Shown here: piece after piece, positions 20,101 to 42,600 of the stretch | Layout: each line of letters opens with the position of its first letter | How positions within the stretch are numbered: the stretch's first letter is position 1 | NCBI RefSeq assembly: GCF_963576615.1 | Contig: NC_088708.1 | Location: 45,867,196 to 45,931,195 of the forward strand | DNA: 64,000 nt | Origin: Watersipora subatra | Lineage: Eukaryota; Bryozoa; Gymnolaemata; Cheilostomatida; Watersiporidae | Reading direction: 5' to 3' | Made by a program: the position numbers and the translations under genes | The notes under the pieces: generated by a model | Databases searched by the model: none | What the model was told of the DNA's origin: nothing | What the model saw: the letters and a program-made list of their open reading frames with translations, nothing else

Positions 20101-23100
20101 TAAATGTGAAATCATTAGCATGTAATGGCTAAATAAAGTCTGTTTTGTTATAATTACAATGAAAAATGATTTGGTATACAATTATATGATTTTAGCTCGT
20201 TTCAGTGTTGGCATCGTAAAACGAAAATTTTGTGTAGAGTGGTATTGAAACCCATACTAATTATCTAATTCAAACACCCCGGGTAAAAATCATCAAAATT
20301 TTATATACGTGTATATTTATTTAATATATATATATATTATACATATTAAAAATTAGTAACAAAATAATGCATGTTAATCTTAGTAATTGTAGTTACCTAC
20401 AGTAACTATAGTGTATTTAGCGGTTATGATATGCAAAAAAATATAAGATTACAATGTATACAATACAATGTACACTACGTGCAGTACATACCGTGGGGGG
20501 TTCCTACCTTCGAGACAGACGTATAACATAAACGTTGAATATAATTTAAATGAATTTAGCTTACTAAACACATACTTAAAGCTAAGTTTTAGTATTTATT
20601 TTACTAAACTTCAACTTTGTCATTGGCTAAAAGTTTATCACTTATCTGTTTTCGGTTTCATTTTCACTACAACTTATAACGATTAACGCTGAAGTGAGAT
20701 AGAAAGAAAGCGAGCATCATATCTTCTTCAGGCGCTGTGGGAGGGATTTCGGCGAAATTCTTGTTGACATGATATGGCGGAAAAAGCCGAAAAGATTTTG
20801 TCTTCGTATGATGAGGACGAAAAAACATGGTGTTCCATATTTATTGTAAGACGGAAAAAATCTCATAACAGGAGCATCATAACCCGAGGGCGCACTATAT
20901 TCATTAATAATTTAATGTTGCAATCGCAAAAAGAATATACAGTATATGTTAAAAGCGATGGGTGGGATAAGAACGACTTAGCCTTGTGGTTACGTGTACT
21001 TGTAATTTGACTGTTGCGAGTTCAAATCCAGTATGAAGGTGATTTTTCATTGCTAGATTTTAATTGCCAAAAGTGGACACAGGTTGAACTGAAAGGCAAA
21101 AAGGCAAACGCAGATATATATTTATACTACTGAATGCCCGGCGTTGCCTGGGTAATAAAAGTTTTTGCACAGAAAAAAAGATTTATTTAACAATCACCGT
21201 TCTAACTTTCAAACTGCACATCATGAGAAAAGTGCTTTGTGCAGTTGAAATAAATTAAGAGAAAAAATAAAACAACTGTAAAGGTTTTCAAACTTTGCCA
21301 AACAACTGTAACTTTCAAACTTCATATCTTGAGGAAAATGTTTTGTGCAGGTCTAATAAATTAAGAAAACCAAATAAAACAACTATAAAAGTGTTCAAAT
21401 GTAAATGTGAAGTAATTAGCTAGCAATAGCTAAATAAAGTGTGTTTTACTTCGATTACGATAAAAGATAATTTGGTAATGATACAATTAATACGAACTGA
21501 GAAAACAACATAGAAATTCTGAATATGTTGAATTAATAATAACGATCCGTGCATAGAAGTTTGTGTCTATAAAAAAGGTTACTGTTCCAGCAGAAGCTAT
21601 CCATCAAAACTTTGAATACGACGATACTGGTAACTCTCGATACTGGTAAAGTATAAAAATGACATATCGGACTGTCTTTGTCTGACCGAATGGAGAGAGA
21701 ATGTAGATTCTATTCCTACTGAAAATGATACAATTGCCCGCTTAAAAAGTATTAACCTTGACCGATTTATCAATTGAACCTTACGGAAAACCGGAAATAG
21801 AAGTTCACAAAAACACGGAAAAGCATAGTTTTTCATAGTTGATAGAGTTTTGATTAATACGTCATTTAGCGTGTGAAATCGCAAAAAGGGTGTATACAGT
21901 ATATAGTAAGAGCTATAAATCGTAAGAGCCTTCATAGACTCATAGTTAGACAATTGGATTACCAACCTGCAATCAGCAAGATTACGTTGCAATCTTTGTG
22001 AGTTCAAATCCAGCAAGATGCCAGATTTTAATTTCAAAATTTTAATAGCGATAGCCGGACATACCGAAGTACGTACACTCAAACACACATACATACACGC
22101 AGATGACAAACTTTGAGATTTAGATATATAGATGAGTTTACGAGGCAGTAAACCTCTATGGCTGTGTAAACAGTAAATCTTGTAAACCTCTAGCTGTACG
22201 CTTGTTGAGCTGAAGTGAGTGGCACACAAATAAGCATTGGCAATAAGCATGTAGTAAACATGGATACATTAAAAGGTGTAAATTTCAAAACCATCTACAA
22301 AAATTAGTTGTAGCATTTCATCAAGTATTGAACTCTCTTTTGTAAAACTTTTCCATGTTATTGCTTTGCTGGATTTATAGCCAATTCACTGATCGTGAAC
22401 ACGCTTATGCTTTCCTATTCATTATTGTTCATTGTCAATCATCATCTATCTTTTGTTTGTTCCCAGGATGACTACATCGAAGCCCTGAGCAGGTTACGGC
22501 TTACAACAGCTAAAGCTTACAAAGTAAACCCACACATAAAATTTGAAGTTTTCATTCACAAAGTTGACGGCCTGCCAGATGATGAAAAAATGGACAAGCA
22601 AAGAGACATTCATCAGAGGGCAAATGAAGACCTGCAGGAAGCATCATTGGATGTGACCTTTAGGTACTCAAACATTCTCATGTGTCGCTCAAATATCTGC
22701 TCAAATATCTGCGGTATCAAGTGTGTGGTGACACCGTGTGTTGCACATTAGATTTGTGATGGCCTATTATAGCATATGCCAGTCATGAGATGACGCCCAG
22801 TAACAGATGCTCGGTGTATGTAGACATCAGTACTGTATGATGGTGATATTACCGTATAGCATTTTGTAACATATTTTTGGTGTAATGACATGCGTTGGCA
22901 TGTGTAATGTATGCTATGTATTTGATGATATGTTGTAGTAGGTGTTATGTATGTTATGACATGCAGTAGCAGGTGTTATGTATGTGATGACATGCATCGG
23001 CGGACGCTAGGTACATGTATGTGAAGACGCCTACAGTTTTTTCAATCTATTTTTTCAGTTTCTATCTCACGAGCATTTACGACCACTCTATTTTTGAAGC

Positions 23101-25238
23101 CTTCAGCAAAGTTGTCCAGAAACTCATACCCCAGCTACCTGCATTAGAAAATCTTCTCACAATACTAACACAGGTATGTCTTGCTACTAATGGGATTTGT
23201 TTTAAGCTTGATACAACAACGATATATACAACAACATATACAACGATTAGTTGTGGCATTTCAGCAAGTGTTTAACTTGCTTTTTTGGTAGGGTTAATTA
23301 TTTGCATGTTTTTAAAAACTTGCAATTGAACTGGATTATTCTGCTTTTCAGATGGTTTATATTTGATGCATTTATATAGATTTTCAAAAGCGATATCGAT
23401 ACAAATGCGATTCTTTCCTTATTTAGAAATCAAACCTAAGCTGTCTAATTTACAAGTTGTTGTATATGAATACACTCCCCGCTTTGCTTGTAGAATTCAT
23501 GCATTGAGAAAGCCTTCTTATTCGATATAGTAAGCAAGATATACATTGCAACAGACTGTATGCCTGTGGACATGCAGTCGTACGAGCTTTGCTGCGATAT
23601 GATAGATGTAGTCATAGACGTGTCTTGCATCTACGGGTAAGAATTACTATTCTATTATATACTTTTTTATATGGGTATGTTCAACTTTCAAACAGTTTTT
23701 GTGATACAATTGATTTTAGGCTTTGAACACAAATACAACAGTTGCATAATCAAACATCAATAAATTAAGGATTAATTAAATTAATTAATTAAATCTTTAA
23801 TTAAGTTAATAATAAAGTTAAATATAATTAATAATATTAATTGAGTTAAATCAATTAAATTAAGGAGGGTACGCAGGATGTTTCATTATTTTTCTGCATT
23901 ACTTCCATTGTAATGTTTTTTTCATTTATTTATGACATTTTATACTTCCTTTCTTATAGTATCCAATAAACTAGTAATTGCATTTTTACAATTTTCATTC
24001 AACTACCAAATAAGAAAGACCTACCCAGATATATCAGCAAAAACAAACAAGCAATTCTCAAAATGAAAAAAATATAACATCTATGGGAATTTTTAAGTAG
24101 ACAATGATCTATGTCCAAAATAACGTTCTGTGAATTGTTTTACAACATTCAATATCATTTTTCTTACCTGTTTTGGACAACATTATATTTCCTTCCTGTT
24201 ATAATCACATTCAACGTGATAACATTTTGTGCAAGCAAGTTGATTTTCACCATAGCCTGGTCAGTAATGTTTGCTGATTTCAAAAGCAGCTCGTTGTACT
24301 CATTTAAGTTTTAAAGAAACGGGTAGGTGAAGGAATGGGGAATGGAGAACATTTGAGAACCATTTTGAAAAAACACAAGTTTCAATTTTAAAAGAGCGAG
24401 GCATCATTTCACCTTTCAACCAATATATTTCTAAAAACAATTGGTTTAGCCACTTTCAACCTTTACAAGTTGATTAAGCATGTTTTGAAACCAAATAGAT
24501 TATCCTAAATAGTGAAACGTTTTTGGTCCTAGACTGGTCTCATACGGTTATGCAGCTGCTAGTGTAGGTAAATGATCATTAGTCCTCTGTGATGTTGTGT
24601 TTCACACACTCGCCTCATAACACACCTCACCAGGCTGCTGGCCCAACTAATAGGTAGTAATAGCAAGATAGACATATTTGCTTTCTTTAGGGTGTGGCAT
24701 ATGGAAGATATAAAAGCACTAGTGAGCGATTTACAATGATGTATATTTCCTAAATGTCTACAGAAGCTTCATGGTTTGCTATACATATATTTTTCAGTGC
24801 ATTGGAAGATGAGGCAACAGCGTTTGACAACAAATCATCGTCAACCATAAAGTTGAATAACGGAACTGTGTTATACTTGAGAGAAGTGAACAGGTGCTTG
24901 GCTCTGGTGTGCATCCTGAGGGAGGAGAGTTTTGACAAACAAGGTAATTTTACCATTTCGTCTTTGTTGCTACAAATTATGGAATATTTCTAGTTTACTC
25001 CTATTGACCATATGAGTATGTTTTTATTTGCTGATACAGGCAAGTTTCATTGTACTCACCACCGAGGTTTGCAAGCATTTAATTGGTTTCTTTTTCAGGT
25101 TTGATTGATTACAACTTCCACTGCTTCAGAGCTGCAATACAGGAAGTGTTTGAACTGAAAGAGAAATCTAAGAAGAGTTCCAAAGACTCATATGATGCTC
25201 CCGTAACCAATGGATTCATGCATGGGCAAATGACCTGA
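14165..25238 (+). CDS. RRAGC: Ras-related GTP-binding protein C/D (RagC/D GTPase)
   Basis: Nine coding exons: 14165-14167, 14820-14992, 15233-15327, 17371-17504, 22467-22663, 23059-23173, 23494-23636, 24798-24943 and 25099-25238, all GT-AG and in phase. The predicted protein is 381 aa (human RRAGC is 399). RagC/D pairs with RagA/B on the lysosome and recruits mTORC1 when amino acids are plentiful. The G1/P-loop GLKRSGKSS is split between exons 2 and 3. MSPNETLFL and [13 protein letters not shown] (G3) follow, then FIHKVDG (G4, HKVD), [20 protein letters not shown], and the C-terminal roadblock domain with [24 protein letters not shown] and [11 protein letters not shown]. The N-terminus is short and acidic. 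The first exon appears to encode only the initiator Met (ACC-ATG followed at once by GTAAGT); exon 2 has no in-frame usable ATG of its own, so this start is inferred. Introns hold a MITE, SINEs and a satellite array. Confidence 0.93.
15560..16433. mobile_element. TTAA-flanked MITE with long inverted repeats, copy 1
   Basis: An 874-bp element in RRAGC intron 3. It starts AGGTTGACTTGC and ends GCAAGTCAACCT, with about 120 bp of outer inverted repeat containing ACCATGTCTTACTC and its complement. It is flanked by TTGA (mutated) and TTAA, which points to piggyBac-type TTAA insertion. No transposase. Copy 2 is at 46706-47607, in the opposite orientation. Confidence 0.82.
16621..16821 (+). repeat. 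tRNA-derived SINE-like copy with CCCGGCGTTGC tail
   Basis: The head contains a B-box-like GGTTCTGAG after GCAGAACTGGA. The body reads TTTTTCATTCCTAAAAC and then CTATAACCGGA. The tail is AGCTGAAGCCCGGCGTTGCA followed by GGTAATAAAA. Related copies lie at about 20970, 21925, 34765 and 35105 (+) and 27200 (-). Confidence 0.6.
18565..19318. repeat. Tandem satellite, 22-bp unit, about 34 copies
   Basis: 754 bp of near-identical units (ACTTACAGTATATACTGTACAC) in RRAGC intron 4. Each unit contains the 14-bp perfect palindrome ACAGTATATACTGT. A few units carry one-base variants (AATATACT, TATATTCT) that recur in the same order in two places (about 18795-18900 and 18975-19065), so blocks of units were themselves duplicated. 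The array is open in several frames only because 22 bp is not a multiple of 3 and stop codons are absent; it is not a gene. Confidence 0.97.
19935..20190 (+). repeat. Dispersed repeat, copy A
   Basis: Contains GCAATAAAAAATTTTTTGCG, then CTCTAACTTTCAAACTT, GAGAAAAGTG and AAATAAATTAAGAGAAAAA. All recur in the same order at 21140-21490. It begins with a decayed form of the CCCGGCGTTGC tail and so extends that family. Confidence 0.65.
20970..21125 (+). repeat. tRNA-derived SINE-like copy
   Basis: The head has CCTTGTGGTTACGTG and a good B-box GAGTTCAAATCC (21018 region). The body reads TTTTTCATTGCTAGATTTTA, then TGCCAAAAGTGGACACAGG. It leads directly into the GAATGCCCGGCGTTGC tail at 21126. Confidence 0.6.
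21126..21490 (+). repeat. Dispersed repeat, copy B (CCCGGCGTTGC tail)
   Basis: Begins GAATGCCCGGCGTTGCCTGG, GTAATAAAAG, and then parallels copy A at 19935-20190, with a short internal duplication of the CTTTCAAACTT segment. Confidence 0.65.
21925..22135 (+). repeat. tRNA-derived SINE-like copy
   Basis: The B-box-like GAGTTCAAATCCAGCAAG is at about 22010. The body has AATTTTAATAGCGATAGCCG and the end reads GATTTAGATATATAGAT, as in the other copies. Confidence 0.55.
22841..23010. repeat. Imperfect minisatellite
   Basis: Degenerate repeats of a GTGTTATGTATGTNATGACATGCA-like unit in the intron between RRAGC exons 5 and 6. Confidence 0.5.
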
Positions 25239-25590
25239 ACCGTTTTATATGTTGACTTTCATGGTCGACTCATTGCTCAAGTCGCTTTTTCTAAATCGGG
25301 AGAGATACCTCACAGTAATCTCCTGTGATAAGATTTACGCTTCTTCCTGTATTTATTTCTTGTTGTAGTATAAAAATTCACTCAATTATCACCATTTTTT
25401 TGCTATATTTCTGTACAAGCTATATCACATAATGCTTAACATTGTTCCTATTTGCTAGACTCCACTGTGCCTACATGTGCAAAACTGCGTTTCTACTCTA
25501 TCATGTTTGTTTGTATTTGAGAGTTATATTCATCGAGTTATGACAGTGTTTGAAAATTTTTTAGATGGCCCCATCATATAAAACTGAAAT

Positions 25591-25596
25591 AATAAA
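25591..25596 (+). terminator. Poly(A) signal of RRAGC
   Basis: AATAAA about 350 bp after the RRAGC stop, the first canonical hexamer in a sensible position. Confidence 0.6.
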
Positions 25597-25639
25597 CCGC
25601 AGTGTCAGTTACATCGAAAATATGCCTTAATTTACAGAA

Positions 25640-26185
25640 TGAGCAAATGAGGTCATTTTGTAGCAAATATACACTGGCACGAACGTCAAACTTTTGGTAT
25701 CTAATTTATACAATTTAAAAAGCCAATAGTTGCTATGCTATATATAAAATCATGTACGTATGTGCATACCCATGGTTTCCCTTCTCAATGGTGTTGATAT
25801 ATAAATGTGCACATACATATAGTGCAGTTAGTGGAGTGTCTGCAAGGTGACCATAAGGGCCCAGATTTGATTTTCGACCACTACACGTCAACCATGAGTG
25901 AAAAGCGATGTCATGCCGGCTCAGACATCGCCCAGTCAAACAACGTCTGTACTGCCTGCAGGTCAACCAGTGCAAGGCAGTGATAAATGGGCTACTGGCT
26001 CAAAATCGATATATACATCTACGTGGCTAATATATAAAAAATGTACTGTTTCAGGTAGGTTTATCCTTAAATTGCTAACACTGTTTGCGTATGAGAACAG
26101 TGAGCAAATAAAGTGTAGGCGGATTAAATGTGCGTGTTTTTAGTCTAATTTACGGATATTACGCTTCTGAGGCTAGTCACCACCA
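25640..26185. other. Convergent spacer between RRAGC and the crotonase gene
   Basis: Holds the presumed 3' UTRs of both genes. Nothing else is recognised. Confidence 0.4.
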
Positions 26186-36375
<10,190 letters not shown>

Positions 36376-38900
36376 TGCTGAATCACATTTGTCTACTCCT
36401 TAAATGTACCTGTTTAGCTGCAAAATATCATGAGATTAATTCAATTGAAACTTGGATCTAATCTAAAATCTAGACACATAAAAAGATTCTTCTGTCTGTA
36501 TTGAAACAGCATAAAGCCTCTCAACCCAAGTAAAAGCTAGTTTAGTACAAAAATGATATGCAGCATCCCATTCTTGAAAACCATTTGATAACACATATAA
36601 GAAAAGTATTTGTCGGTTAGAGAAGAAATGAAAGCAATTGTAATAACCAGTGCTATTACACAGTGTTGCTTTTGCATGTAGCTCATTCATCTTTTACAAA
36701 GGATAATCTATTTCTTTCCCGCTTATTTGAACTGATGACAGAACCTATTCTTTAGTAAAGTCTTCTATCCAATCGGCTCACTTAAAAAATTTGAGTTGTG
36801 AAGGCTGATGAGTGTTACTGAACAGCTAACAGCATCTCCATGACCCCAGCCTTGAATGAGTAACCTATAATCTTTATAACCCAGTATGAAGAGGGTGTGC
36901 CTTATTTCTTCAACTTCTAGATAGCCACTATCAAATTCCAAACTCAAAAATCTTGTCAAGATGAAGTCTTATTTTACAGTAAATTTACATAGAATTTTTA
37001 TTTGCACAGTGAACTGAGCTGCGTTCTTTAAAGTAAACTGAAATTTTATTATCACAATAAATAAATTTCTGATTTTTCACAGTGAATTGAGCTTTTATTA
37101 TTGAGCACCTAGTAACAAGAATAATCGGCACTATTTTACAAGTAATATAAAGTGAAGGCACTAATGTATAATTAGAGAACAGTTGTTAACTTGATAAAAC
37201 GTAATTTTAAAATAGTTACAATACTTCAAACTAAAAGAATGATAATGCCCAGTTTCAGACATATACAGCCTGTAAAAATCATGAAAAAGTTAAAACTCAA
37301 TCATTCATGGCAGCACACCTCACAAATTTTGTACAGTCCAAAAAAAGTTCAGAAATTATCCACGTTTAGCAGCATAAAGTTGGCTCATCTGTTTGAATAA
37401 AACTAAAATGAGCACTGCACTTTGTTGAAATATTGAACAATGGTGAGTTTAGCAATTACAAATGAGATTGGAAGTTATCATTTATACTGGGTACACTAAA
37501 ATTATCATCTCTGAAGCATGAGTGACAATTAAGCCTTCAATAGGTTTTGTTATAACCAAATTGGTTAGTTCTCCATCATCTGTCCAGTTGTGCCTAAACA
37601 TTCATATGCTTTGATCTTGATGGCATAGTTCATAATATGATACTGAATCTTTGGTGTTTACTTTCAGGAATACCACCGAATCTTAGGTTTTGGTTTATCT
37701 AAATTTTTATAATCAATAGAAGGATAAGTTTTTTAATCAGTTTTCACGCAGAGTTTAGCTAAAACACTAAAACTAATCAAAATATTGTTTAACGAAAAAC
37801 AGTCAAATGGCAAAGTGACTGCTTGCGAATGCCTAATCTCTGTAAAAAAAAGTGGAAACAGTAAGCCAGCAACTTAGTGGTGCATGATAAACTCGTGTCC
37901 AAAATTGGTGTCACTTATATACTTTAGAAAACATCAAAGATAAAAGTTGTCAACGTCTTATATAAGTTATGAGAGTTGGGAGCTGAATGGTGACATTTCA
38001 TACAGTAAGAGGATAACTGCTAAAACGTTTATTACTATAGTTCAAGGGATTTATTTGCATACATAAATACATTAAATTTTTCTAACAATTAAGGTAGCAA
38101 AAGGTGCACAAACAAGCAGATGACTTACTTGAAAAGTTTCTTTAAATTAAATATTTACTATGAAACGGCGTACCAGCTAAACATGGTAAACTTGCTGTTT
38201 TAGTTTTGAAACCAAAACATAATAGCATTTTTGCTAAATAGCAATTTCCAATTTTTATATCTCTTTTTTAAAGTAAAAAAGCATCTGCTGACACTCTTCC
38301 AACACCTTTCGACGACCAATGCAGAGTAGCAATTATTCGTTTTGACATAAATAATTTTGAAATAATTGTAGTAATTAACTTGCACGACGTAGTGCTGTAA
38401 TACTATTTGAAAATATTACTCTCTGTTATCAGATAGCATTATTATAATGATATGATTAGCAAATGTTGGTGGTTCGCCAGTTTTGCCACCACCTTAATTG
38501 ATGGTGGTTGAAGTTGGTAAACCCGATAGAACAAGTACCTACACATTTCTTTATTAGCGCGCACATTCGTTTCGCGAGTAGCTATGATAACCCAACTCTA
38601 AGACTACCATTTACGATAAGTTATCGCGAGTCTATTAATTAAGGTTTACGTGAGACTGCTGGACTCGCGTTACGGATGGCGGCAGAAGACAACCCCTAAT
38701 AGCAAAACTAGCTCCAGCTTATGTAGTTTAATGGTGGGCTTTGTCTTATAAAAAACTATCTGTACATCAAATAGTTATATATGTACATCATCTGCATCAA
38801 AAACGCACGACATTATTATTCACATACGGTACATATTATTTTTTGATGGATGGCCTTACTCGTTACTATGCGTAATCTATATCATTACTCCACGAAGCGT
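36376..38900. other. Divergent spacer upstream of crotonase and CCT1
   Basis: No further exon or transposon is recognised. It should contain the promoter of the crotonase gene. Confidence 0.4.
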
Positions 38901-38940
38901 TTTCCGAAGCGTACTCCACTGCTAGAGTACGCTTCGGAAA
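38901..38940. repeat. Perfect 16-bp inverted repeat at a LINE 5' end
   Basis: TTTCCGAAGCGTACTC (38901-38916) and its exact complement (38925-38940) are separated by 8 bases. The right arm is LINE coding sequence (EYASE); the left arm is an inverted copy of it. Confidence 0.85.
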
Positions 38941-39431
38941 TCTGGAGTCCACATTTTGATTATAGTATACAAGATTTAGAATCCATTAACCGAAAAGCTT
39001 TTAGGTGGGCCAACAATTTAAGAAAATTTGATAGTATATCATCAGAAATGGTGAAAATGGGATGGCAAACACTTGCAGAGAGAAGACGCATCAAGGACGA
39101 AAGCACACTGCAAAAAATTTTAAGCCAGGACCTAATGGTCGATTTTAATAGATTTGTAATTAAGAACTCATCCTATTTTACTCGAGGCTCCAATATCAGA
39201 CACACAATCAATGCAAGTGCAATGAAACACTCTTTTTTTAACCGTGCGATGAAATTTTAACATCTGATTCTCTTATATCTAGACCAAGCGATCTTATACT
39301 TTTATCCTTCAGACTTAGATAAATAAGTCTATGCTTATTTGTGATCTTATTTTTATGCCTAATGCACCATTTTATTTCTACAGGCCTAGCGGCCACTTGA
39401 AATATTTTACAGAGATAGATAGATAGATTAC
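38925..39431 (+). pseudogene. 5'-truncated LINE, C-terminal ORF2 fragment and 3' end
   Basis: Starting within LLEYASEIWSPHFDY, it continues with LESINRKAFRWANNLRKF and MGWQTLAERRRIKDESTLQK. This is the conserved C-terminal region after the RT in CR1/Jockey-type LINEs. The stop is at 39260. About 170 bp of 3' UTR ends in a (GATA)n run at about 39415-39431, as many such LINEs do. Only the last 110 or so residues are present, so it is dead on arrival. It lies about 250 bp upstream of CCT1. Confidence 0.82.
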
Positions 39432-39695
39432 ATCCACATTGTTCTCGATCATTCTTTCAATCACGTGTGCGCATAGTTTGACATTATGCTCTCTTCCGAA
39501 GCTTTAGTGCTAGAACAGTACTCGTGCTAATCCTTCGATCCAAGCGTTGCTATATATATATCACCAATCTGACGAGCGGCTCGAGACTTATTAAGACTGA
39601 ATAAATGTGTACCCACCAAACGGAGCGCTTTGGCCTGCTTTTTCTGTTTAGGCTTTTCATTCATTCTTTTGCTATTAGCTACAAATTAAGCCGAA

Positions 39696-42600
39696 ATGGC
39701 TTCTACTCAAACAGCTCTCAGTGTTGGTGGTACACGGACAAGTGGAAGCTCTATACGCACACAAAATGGTAACAATCAGGACATCCTTGGCTATTAACAA
39801 CTGTCACAAATATGTGCGTGTGTGATGGCATTTATTCGTGTTGTCGAGTTTTTAAACGTTATTTATAGCTAGGTGCAATGAAGGAAGGTTTTACGGAAAT
39901 CAGACAGATTGAGCTTCAGATAGGCAATGTCTAACCTGATAATCAGGCAATTTTGTTTGGCCATTAAGTATTGATGTTGACAAAAAGTTTGAAAGCAGTC
40001 TATAGCACAAATCTAACGCTAAATCAGGTGTTGTTATGGATAATCGTAAAAGAAACAAAGAACAAGCAGCCCCAAAAGGATAGACTGTCTAATTTTAGAT
40101 GCAAAAGATTATTTGCGTACTATGTAAATAAATATGATCATGCCTGCCAACCCAAGAGTGGGACAATGCTTGAGATTTGGTTTTGGGGCAAATGATGTAT
40201 CTATGATAGTATATATAAAATTGTGGAAATTGGGGCAAAAATCTCAAGCAATTTCATTTTTCCTTTGGGGTGATTGCGTGAGTCTCACGCCCAATGCGTA
40301 AAAGTTTGCAGGCCTGAGTATGATGTAACGGTGTAAAAAGTGTTGTGAGGTCTTGCATTGGTTTTTCGATATTGGCTGGTAGTTTGTACAAAGGGCGAAT
40401 GTTAGTAAAACGTTAATAGGCTAATTGGTAGGCAGCCGGTAAAACAGTGGTTTGTTCATCATGTATGCAATAATCACCTAGGACAGTGGTTCCCAACTGG
40501 TGGTCCATGGACCCTAGGGGTTCACAGGAATTTTTGAGGGGGTCCACAGGCTGGTGCCAGTATTGGTTTTTCTAGCTAGTTATTTACAGCTATTTCTGTC
40601 TTGTAGTGATTGGATCAATGATATAAAACTCTAAAATGATAGGCAACGGCTATCATATGGGCGGGGTTTAATGATCGAGCTCTGTTGGGATTGTGCTAGC
40701 CTGGGTTTCGGGGCTAATGCAATTCCCGCGGGGTGGTCGCGTTGCCTTGTTAGGTTTTTGGGTCTAGACTTTTATCACCTATGCGCATCAATCGCTGGAT
40801 AGTACCTGATTTCCGGTTGGTAGTACAAAACAACAAAACCTCTAACCAGCAAACACGTAATTCTCTCTCTCCCTCTTCAATTTCAGCGATATACTAAGAT
40901 CCATGGAAAATAAAACATTTCAATTTACAATGCATTGTTATAAACACCATATATTATGATGTTTATAAAGGGTTTCGTGACTTTTAGATAAGGAGCTCAG
41001 GGGTCCATGGCTCCAAGGTAGTTGGGAACCACTGACCTAGGAGATCTCCTGATTCATAATTTAGTGAAATTTATGTAGCTTTTTTGTAGAAGTAAACTGT
41101 TTCTTGTCTTTGATATTTGGCTGAGTGTAATAGATAGAGATGAACATTATTTCCTACATCTATTTGAATTTCTTTTCTGTGATTGTTAGGGTTGCTCCGT
41201 CTCTCATTTTAAAAGGATGAGACCAAGTTTGCTCATGTATATATTGTAGTCTCTGCGGCAGCCACTATAGCTAACATTGTTAAGAGTAGTCTTGGGCCTG
41301 TTGGTTTGGATAAAATGTTGGTGGATGATGTAGGGGTGAGTACAAGATAAGCTATTTTACAGCTATTCTCATTATTACACTTGTTCAATTGCATTGCACT
41401 GCAAGCATTTAGAAAGTTAAGCCATTACATGAAAACCGAATGTGCAATAACTAACATTCCTGAGATGATATGCTGCTATTCTCACTTCATAAATAAAAAA
41501 GTTGAACCTTCATATAACAACCTGTAATAAGTAGCGCCTTAGTTATTTTTTTAGAGTTGGCCAGAGCCTGATACATGTATTTTACTTTTGTGTTCCTTTC
41601 GAAGTCAATTTTAACTGATTGTCAAGAAAATATATACATAATGATCGTGACCATTTATTTATTATTATACAATCAAACCTTGCGATTACCGTACTTTTCG
41701 GACTATTAACTGCACTCCTATGCAAGCCGCATCTGTATTTTCAAAAAACCGATAATAAAACAATACATAGGCCGCACCTTTTGTATAGGCCGCAGAACTC
41801 ATGGCGGTGCTTTTTAACACGGCATCAACTTTGCTGGTTAAAACGGAACAGTGCCATTAGGCACTGTTCCGTATTAACCCACGCTTTCTAACCCAGTGCC
41901 TAACGGAACAGTACAGCTAGGCATCGTTTCTTTTTTTCTTTCACCGCTCGAAGCACACTAACCGGAGATTTCGGTTAATGCGCCCTTGCGGTGAAAGACA
42001 AAACCACAGAATAGCCGCACCCTTATATAAGCCGCATGCCTCAAAACGTCAGAAAAAGCATTTGTCGGCACTTTCGGCATGTATCTCAACGTAAAATGTG
42101 AGAAACAATTTTTCTCAACTTATTAAGTAATTTCCAATTTAGGATTTCCATTTTTGTAAGTCAAGTTAATAGAATTGAAAAACATCTAATATAAAGCATT
42201 AAAATAATAAAAACACAAATAAGTTAGTTTCCATTAGAGCGAGTTTTGTAGGATATTTCTAGTACCCATTCTACTGTCAAACCTACACCCCTGCCGAGTC
42301 TACACTTCTGACTTACTTTTAATCACTATCAGTTCAGCTGTTAATTGGGATTCAAGATTGTACATTCAAGTTTTTGCATAATTTTGTATAATGCATTTTT
42401 AATGGTATATGTTACAACTTAAAATAATAATTGTTATTTTCGGACTCGGGAAAAAATTAAACAAAATGCAACGTATTTTTTTACTGCTGAAGTATTTGTT
42501 CTTACATAAGTTAATCTCAATATACAAAGCAATTATTACGATGGATCAACTTGGTATATTGAGGTTTGACTGTATATTTTTGTGTTTTTTATGAAGCAAT

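Noticed and set aside
20774-21010. 78-aa ORF starting [11 protein letters not shown]
   Set aside because: No recognised domain, overlaps a SINE copy, and lies inside an RRAGC intron.
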